Assembly: GCA_044225565.1 (NCBI GenBank)
Contig: JBGAIL010000213.1
Span: 1 to 7,701 of the forward strand
DNA: 7,701 nt
Source: CAVXAE01 sp044225565
Lineage (GTDB): Bacteria > Pseudomonadota > Gammaproteobacteria > Steroidobacterales > Steroidobacteraceae
Reading direction: 5' to 3'
In this document: positions 5,619 to 7,701 of the stretch, in pieces
Layout: each line of letters opens with the position of its first letter
Numbering within the stretch: the first letter of the stretch is position 1
Position numbers and translations under genes: made by a program
The notes under the pieces: generated by a model
What the model was told of the DNA's origin: nothing
Seen by the model: only the letters and a program-made list of their open reading frames with translations
The model's database searches: none

Positions 5619-6349
5619 CAGGCCAGCCCCTCGCCGGTGCCGATCAGCTGCACGAAGGCTTCCTCCAGCTGGCTTTGACCCGTGCGCGCACGGATCTCCT
5701 CGAGCGTGCCGTGCGCCGCGACCTGGCCGTTCGCGATGACGATGACGTCGTCGCACAGAGCGGCCACTTCCTGCATCACATGGCTCGAAAAGAGCACGCA
5801 ATGGCCTTCGGTGCGCAGCCGCTCGAGCACGCGGCGCAGGCTGCGCACCGCCATGACATCCAGGCCGTTGGTAGGCTCGTCGAGCAGCAGGTTGCGTGGC
5901 CGGTGCACCAGCGCGCGGGCTATGGCCGTCTTCACGCGCTGTCCCTGCGAATAGCCCTTCGCCGCTCGATCCGCGAAGTCGCCCATTTCGAGCAGCTCGA
6001 TGAGCTCTGCGGCTCGCGCCTTGCGCTCGGTAGCGGAGAGGCCGTGCAGCGCCCCGAAATAGAGAATGTTCTCCCGCGCCGTGAGGCGCGGATAGATGCC
6101 GGCGTTGTGGGGCAGCACACCGATCTTCCGGCGCGCCTCGAGAGGCTCGCGCAGGACGCTGACCCCGTCGATCGAGGCATCGCCTTCGTCCGGCGCCAGC
6201 ACCGTATAAAGGATGCGCAACGTGGTGGACTTGCCTGCGCCATTCGGGCCGAGCAACCCGGTGATGCGTCCATCGAGCGCGCGCAGGCTGACGTCCCGAA
6301 CCGCCGTGACGGACCCGAAGCGTTTGCGCAGCGATTGCGCCTCGATCAT
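5618..6349 (-). CDS. natA: ABC transporter ATP-binding protein, NatA family
   Basis: The 243-residue protein is a complete single-domain ABC ATPase that would power the NatB-like permease from the cytoplasmic side. Walker A is GPNGAGKST (34-42), the signature motif is YSQGQ (133-137) in place of LSGGQ, Walker B is LLLDEP (154-159), the D-loop lies in NGLD (161-164) and the switch histidine is H190 (SSH). The segment GVLPHNAGIYPRLTAREN shows His at 81 where many ABC ATPases have the Q-loop Gln; this region varies in NatA-type proteins. A short C-terminal tail follows GTLEEI. ATG 6349 has a Shine-Dalgarno AGAGG at 6 bases, which overlaps the stop of the hydrolase gene. The hydrolase ends 10 bases upstream and the permease starts within the stop codon, so co-translation is likely. 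The transported substrate cannot be told from sequence. Confidence 0.95.
   Translation of the reverse strand: MIEAQSLRKRFGSVTAVRDVSLRALDGRITGLLGPNGAGKSTTLRILYTVLAPDEGDASIDGVSVLREPLEARRKIGVLPHNAGIYPRLTARENILYFGALHGLSATERKARAAELIELLEMGDFADRAAKGYSQGQRVKTAIARALVHRPRNLLLDEPTNGLDVMAVRSLRRVLERLRTEGHCVLFSSHVMQEVAALCDDVIVIANGQVAAHGTLEEIRARTGQSQLEEAFVQLIGTGEGLA
5627..5632 (-). promoter_or_regulatory. Shine-Dalgarno of the NatB-like permease
   Basis: On the minus strand GAGGGG lies 8 bases before ATG 5618, inside the end of the ATPase gene. It supports the overlapping ATG as the true start rather than a start in the longer open frame reaching 5801. Confidence 0.7.
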
Positions 6350-6355
6350 GGGCGA

Positions 6356-6361
6356 CCTCTC
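6356..6361 (-). promoter_or_regulatory. Shine-Dalgarno of the NatA-like ATPase
   Basis: GAGAGG on the minus strand, 6 bases before ATG 6349, overlaps the TGA of the upstream hydrolase gene. This arrangement suits translational coupling in one operon mRNA. Confidence 0.7.
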
Positions 6362-7701
6362 AAGGCGGCGGCCCGGCGAGCGTCGTGAAAAAGGGCATTG
6401 GCTTGACGTCCCGCGTGCAGGACACGTCGAGATTCACGGTGGTGCCACTGTCCAGGAAGCGGGCCAGCACATCGTCGATGCACGGCGCGACGATCTGGCC
6501 GTGACCCAACCCGGGAATCACGATGTGCAGATTGTTCTTCATGCTCTTGCGCGCTTCCTCGGCGTACGCCGGTGGAGTGACGGGATCGTTTCCCCCGGAG
6601 AGCAGCAACACGGGCACGCTTGTCTCGAGCGGCTCGTGCAGGTCGGCATCCGCCGGGCCGCGCGGCCATACCTTGCAGAGATTGCTCAACGAATCCACCG
6701 GCGCGGTGCCGAGGAACGTGCCCTCCATGGCCACGCGATCGATCTCGTCCGCTGCCGGAAAGAAAGGCACGTCTTCGGCACACACCACGGAGTTGTGCAT
6801 GCCGAAGGCGAGCATGTCCTCGAAGGCGTGGCTCATCAGCAGGAACTGGCCCGCCAGCGGCACGAAATCGCCGGCTTTCCCGGCACGATCCAGCGCGAGC
6901 GGCAGGAGCGCCGCCTGATCCGCGCTGTAGATCGCCAGGCGCAGCACGGTGGCCAGGTGCTCGCTCGAGAATTCGAGGTGCTCCGGCTCGCCGGTCGTCG
7001 GGTCCGGCAGGCTCACGCTCACCGGCCTCTCCTTCAGGCTCTTGCGGAGTGCGAGATAGGTGGTGGCGGGATCGCCGAATCTGGCCTGGCAGGCTGCGTC
7101 CCCTGCGCACCTGGCCAGCACGGCAGTCAGTGCTTTCTCGGCATCGAGCGCCAGGGAGGGGCCCAGCGCCAGCTGCGGAGGCACCACCCCATCGAGAATC
7201 ACTGCGCGCGCGCGTGTCGGAAATCGGCGCACGTAGTGCTGAGCGACCCGCGTCCCGTAGGACGCACCGTAGAGATTGATGGATTCGTATCCCAGGGCGG
7301 CGCGGACACGGTCCAGATCTTCGACTGCGATGCTGGTGGTGTAGAAGGCCACGTCCGCGTGCTGGCGGATCGTGTCGAGGCAACGACGCGTCTCGGTCTG
7401 CACGACATCGTCCGACGCGGTGACGAGCGCGTCCGGATCGAAGTCGCAGGTGAGCGGGTTCGACTTGCCGGTGCCGCGCTGATCCAGCAGCACGATGTCC
7501 CGGTCCCGGTGGATGCGTTCGAAGGCCGGCGCGGTCCCTGCGTACATATCCACAGCCGAGCCACCGGGGCCGCCCGCCAGAAGGAAGAGCGGATCCTGAG
7601 CCTTGCGCCTGTTGATCGCCGGGACGCGGGCGACGTAGAGGCCGATCTGCCGGCCGCGGGGCTGGGCGGGATTCTCCGGCACCTGCAGCGTGCCGCATTC
7701 G
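6360..7701 (-). CDS. Alpha/beta hydrolase, TAP-like (tripeptidyl aminopeptidase / proline iminopeptidase type), 5' end outside window
   Basis: At least 446 residues are visible and the frame stays open to the window edge. The first visible residues, ECGTLQVPENP..PRGRQI, are the standard beginning of the mature TAP-family domain, so the GTG at 7682 is not the start; an upstream part, likely with a signal peptide, is missing. Visible motifs are the oxyanion-hole LLAGGPGGS, the LLDQRGTGKS strand-loop, and the nucleophile elbow GASYG (Ser codon 7260-7262). In the C-terminal TAP-like part, SGGNDPVTPP carries the acid (Asp codon 6585-6587) and GLGHGQ the His (6501-6503). The catalytic triad is complete. 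Nine Cys residues, several at family-conserved places such as EC, TCD and AC.., suggest disulfides and a periplasmic or secreted location. The family cleaves N-terminal peptides or acts as an esterase; substrate unknown. The ABC exporter genes follow after 10 bases. Confidence 0.93.
   Translation of the reverse strand, partial: ECGTLQVPENPAQPRGRQIGLYVARVPAINRRKAQDPLFLLAGGPGGSAVDMYAGTAPAFERIHRDRDIVLLDQRGTGKSNPLTCDFDPDALVTASDDVVQTETRRCLDTIRQHADVAFYTTSIAVEDLDRVRAALGYESINLYGASYGTRVAQHYVRRFPTRARAVILDGVVPPQLALGPSLALDAEKALTAVLARCAGDAACQARFGDPATTYLALRKSLKERPVSVSLPDPTTGEPEHLEFSSEHLATVLRLAIYSADQAALLPLALDRAGKAGDFVPLAGQFLLMSHAFEDMLAFGMHNSVVCAEDVPFFPAADEIDRVAMEGTFLGTAPVDSLSNLCKVWPRGPADADLHEPLETSVPVLLLSGGNDPVTPPAYAEEARKSMKNNLHIVIPGLGHGQIVAPCIDDVLARFLDSGTTVNLDVSCTRDVKPMPFFTTLAGPPP

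Noticed and set aside
5619..5801. Upstream extension of the permease reading frame to 5801
   Set aside because: It would overlap the ATPase gene by 184 bases; the ATG at 5618 has a Shine-Dalgarno and the expected permease N-terminus.
7680..7682. GTG as the start of the hydrolase gene
   Set aside because: The frame continues upstream to the window edge with ECGTLQ, which is conserved family sequence, so the real start lies outside.
6346..7698. 450-codon second minus-strand frame within the hydrolase gene
   Set aside because: It is an off-frame shadow rich in R, A, G and P; the frame ending at 6360 carries the complete Ser-Asp-His triad and family N-terminus.

Overview
The window looks like GC-rich chromosomal DNA from a gammaproteobacterium, taken from close to the replication origin. 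It opens with the last third of yidC followed directly by mnmE, the end of the conserved rpmH-rnpA-yidD-yidC-mnmE block. The MnmE and YidC sequences are of ordinary proteobacterial type. A Xanthomonadales/Steroidobacter-like origin is my inference from GC content, gene order and the apparent leaderless starts; it is not proven by the sequence.

Layout, left to right: yidC 3' part (+, 1-348); mnmE (+, 417-1769); a 187-codon gene of unrecognised family (-, 1772-2335) that meets mnmE tail to tail with a 2-bp gap and has weaker GC bias; a divergent 115-bp control region with a possible terminator (2336-2450); an FAD/NAD(P)-binding oxidoreductase-like gene (+, 2451-3908); a 165-bp non-coding stretch that can fold into a 10-bp stem closing two small hairpins (3957-4017); a small HExxH metalloprotein gene (+, 4074-4454); and a leftward cluster whose 3' end overlaps it by 15 bp. 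In transcription order that cluster is a TAP-type alpha/beta hydrolase (-, 6360-7701, 5' end outside the window), a NatA-type ABC ATPase (-, 5618-6349) and a NatB-type ABC-2 permease (-, 4440-5618). The cluster is tightly packed (10-bp gap, then a TGATG stop/start overlap) and is almost certainly one operon.

YidC (inner-membrane insertase) and MnmE (tRNA wobble-uridine modification GTPase) are housekeeping proteins. NatA and NatB should form an inner-membrane ABC exporter, and the hydrolase upstream is probably an exported peptidase or esterase; a shared substrate is possible but not shown. The oxidoreductase, the metalloprotein and the 187-residue protein each look like single-gene units.

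The most interesting cross-gene pattern is in the translation starts. All four genes that begin a transcription unit inside the window lack a Shine-Dalgarno sequence and instead carry a TATAAT-like hexamer ending 6 or 7 bases before the start codon. The two operon-internal genes (natA, natB) have clear Shine-Dalgarno sequences. This suggests leaderless transcription of the single genes. I see no CRISPR array, tRNA, rRNA, insertion sequence or phage gene, and no convincing undescribed multi-gene system.
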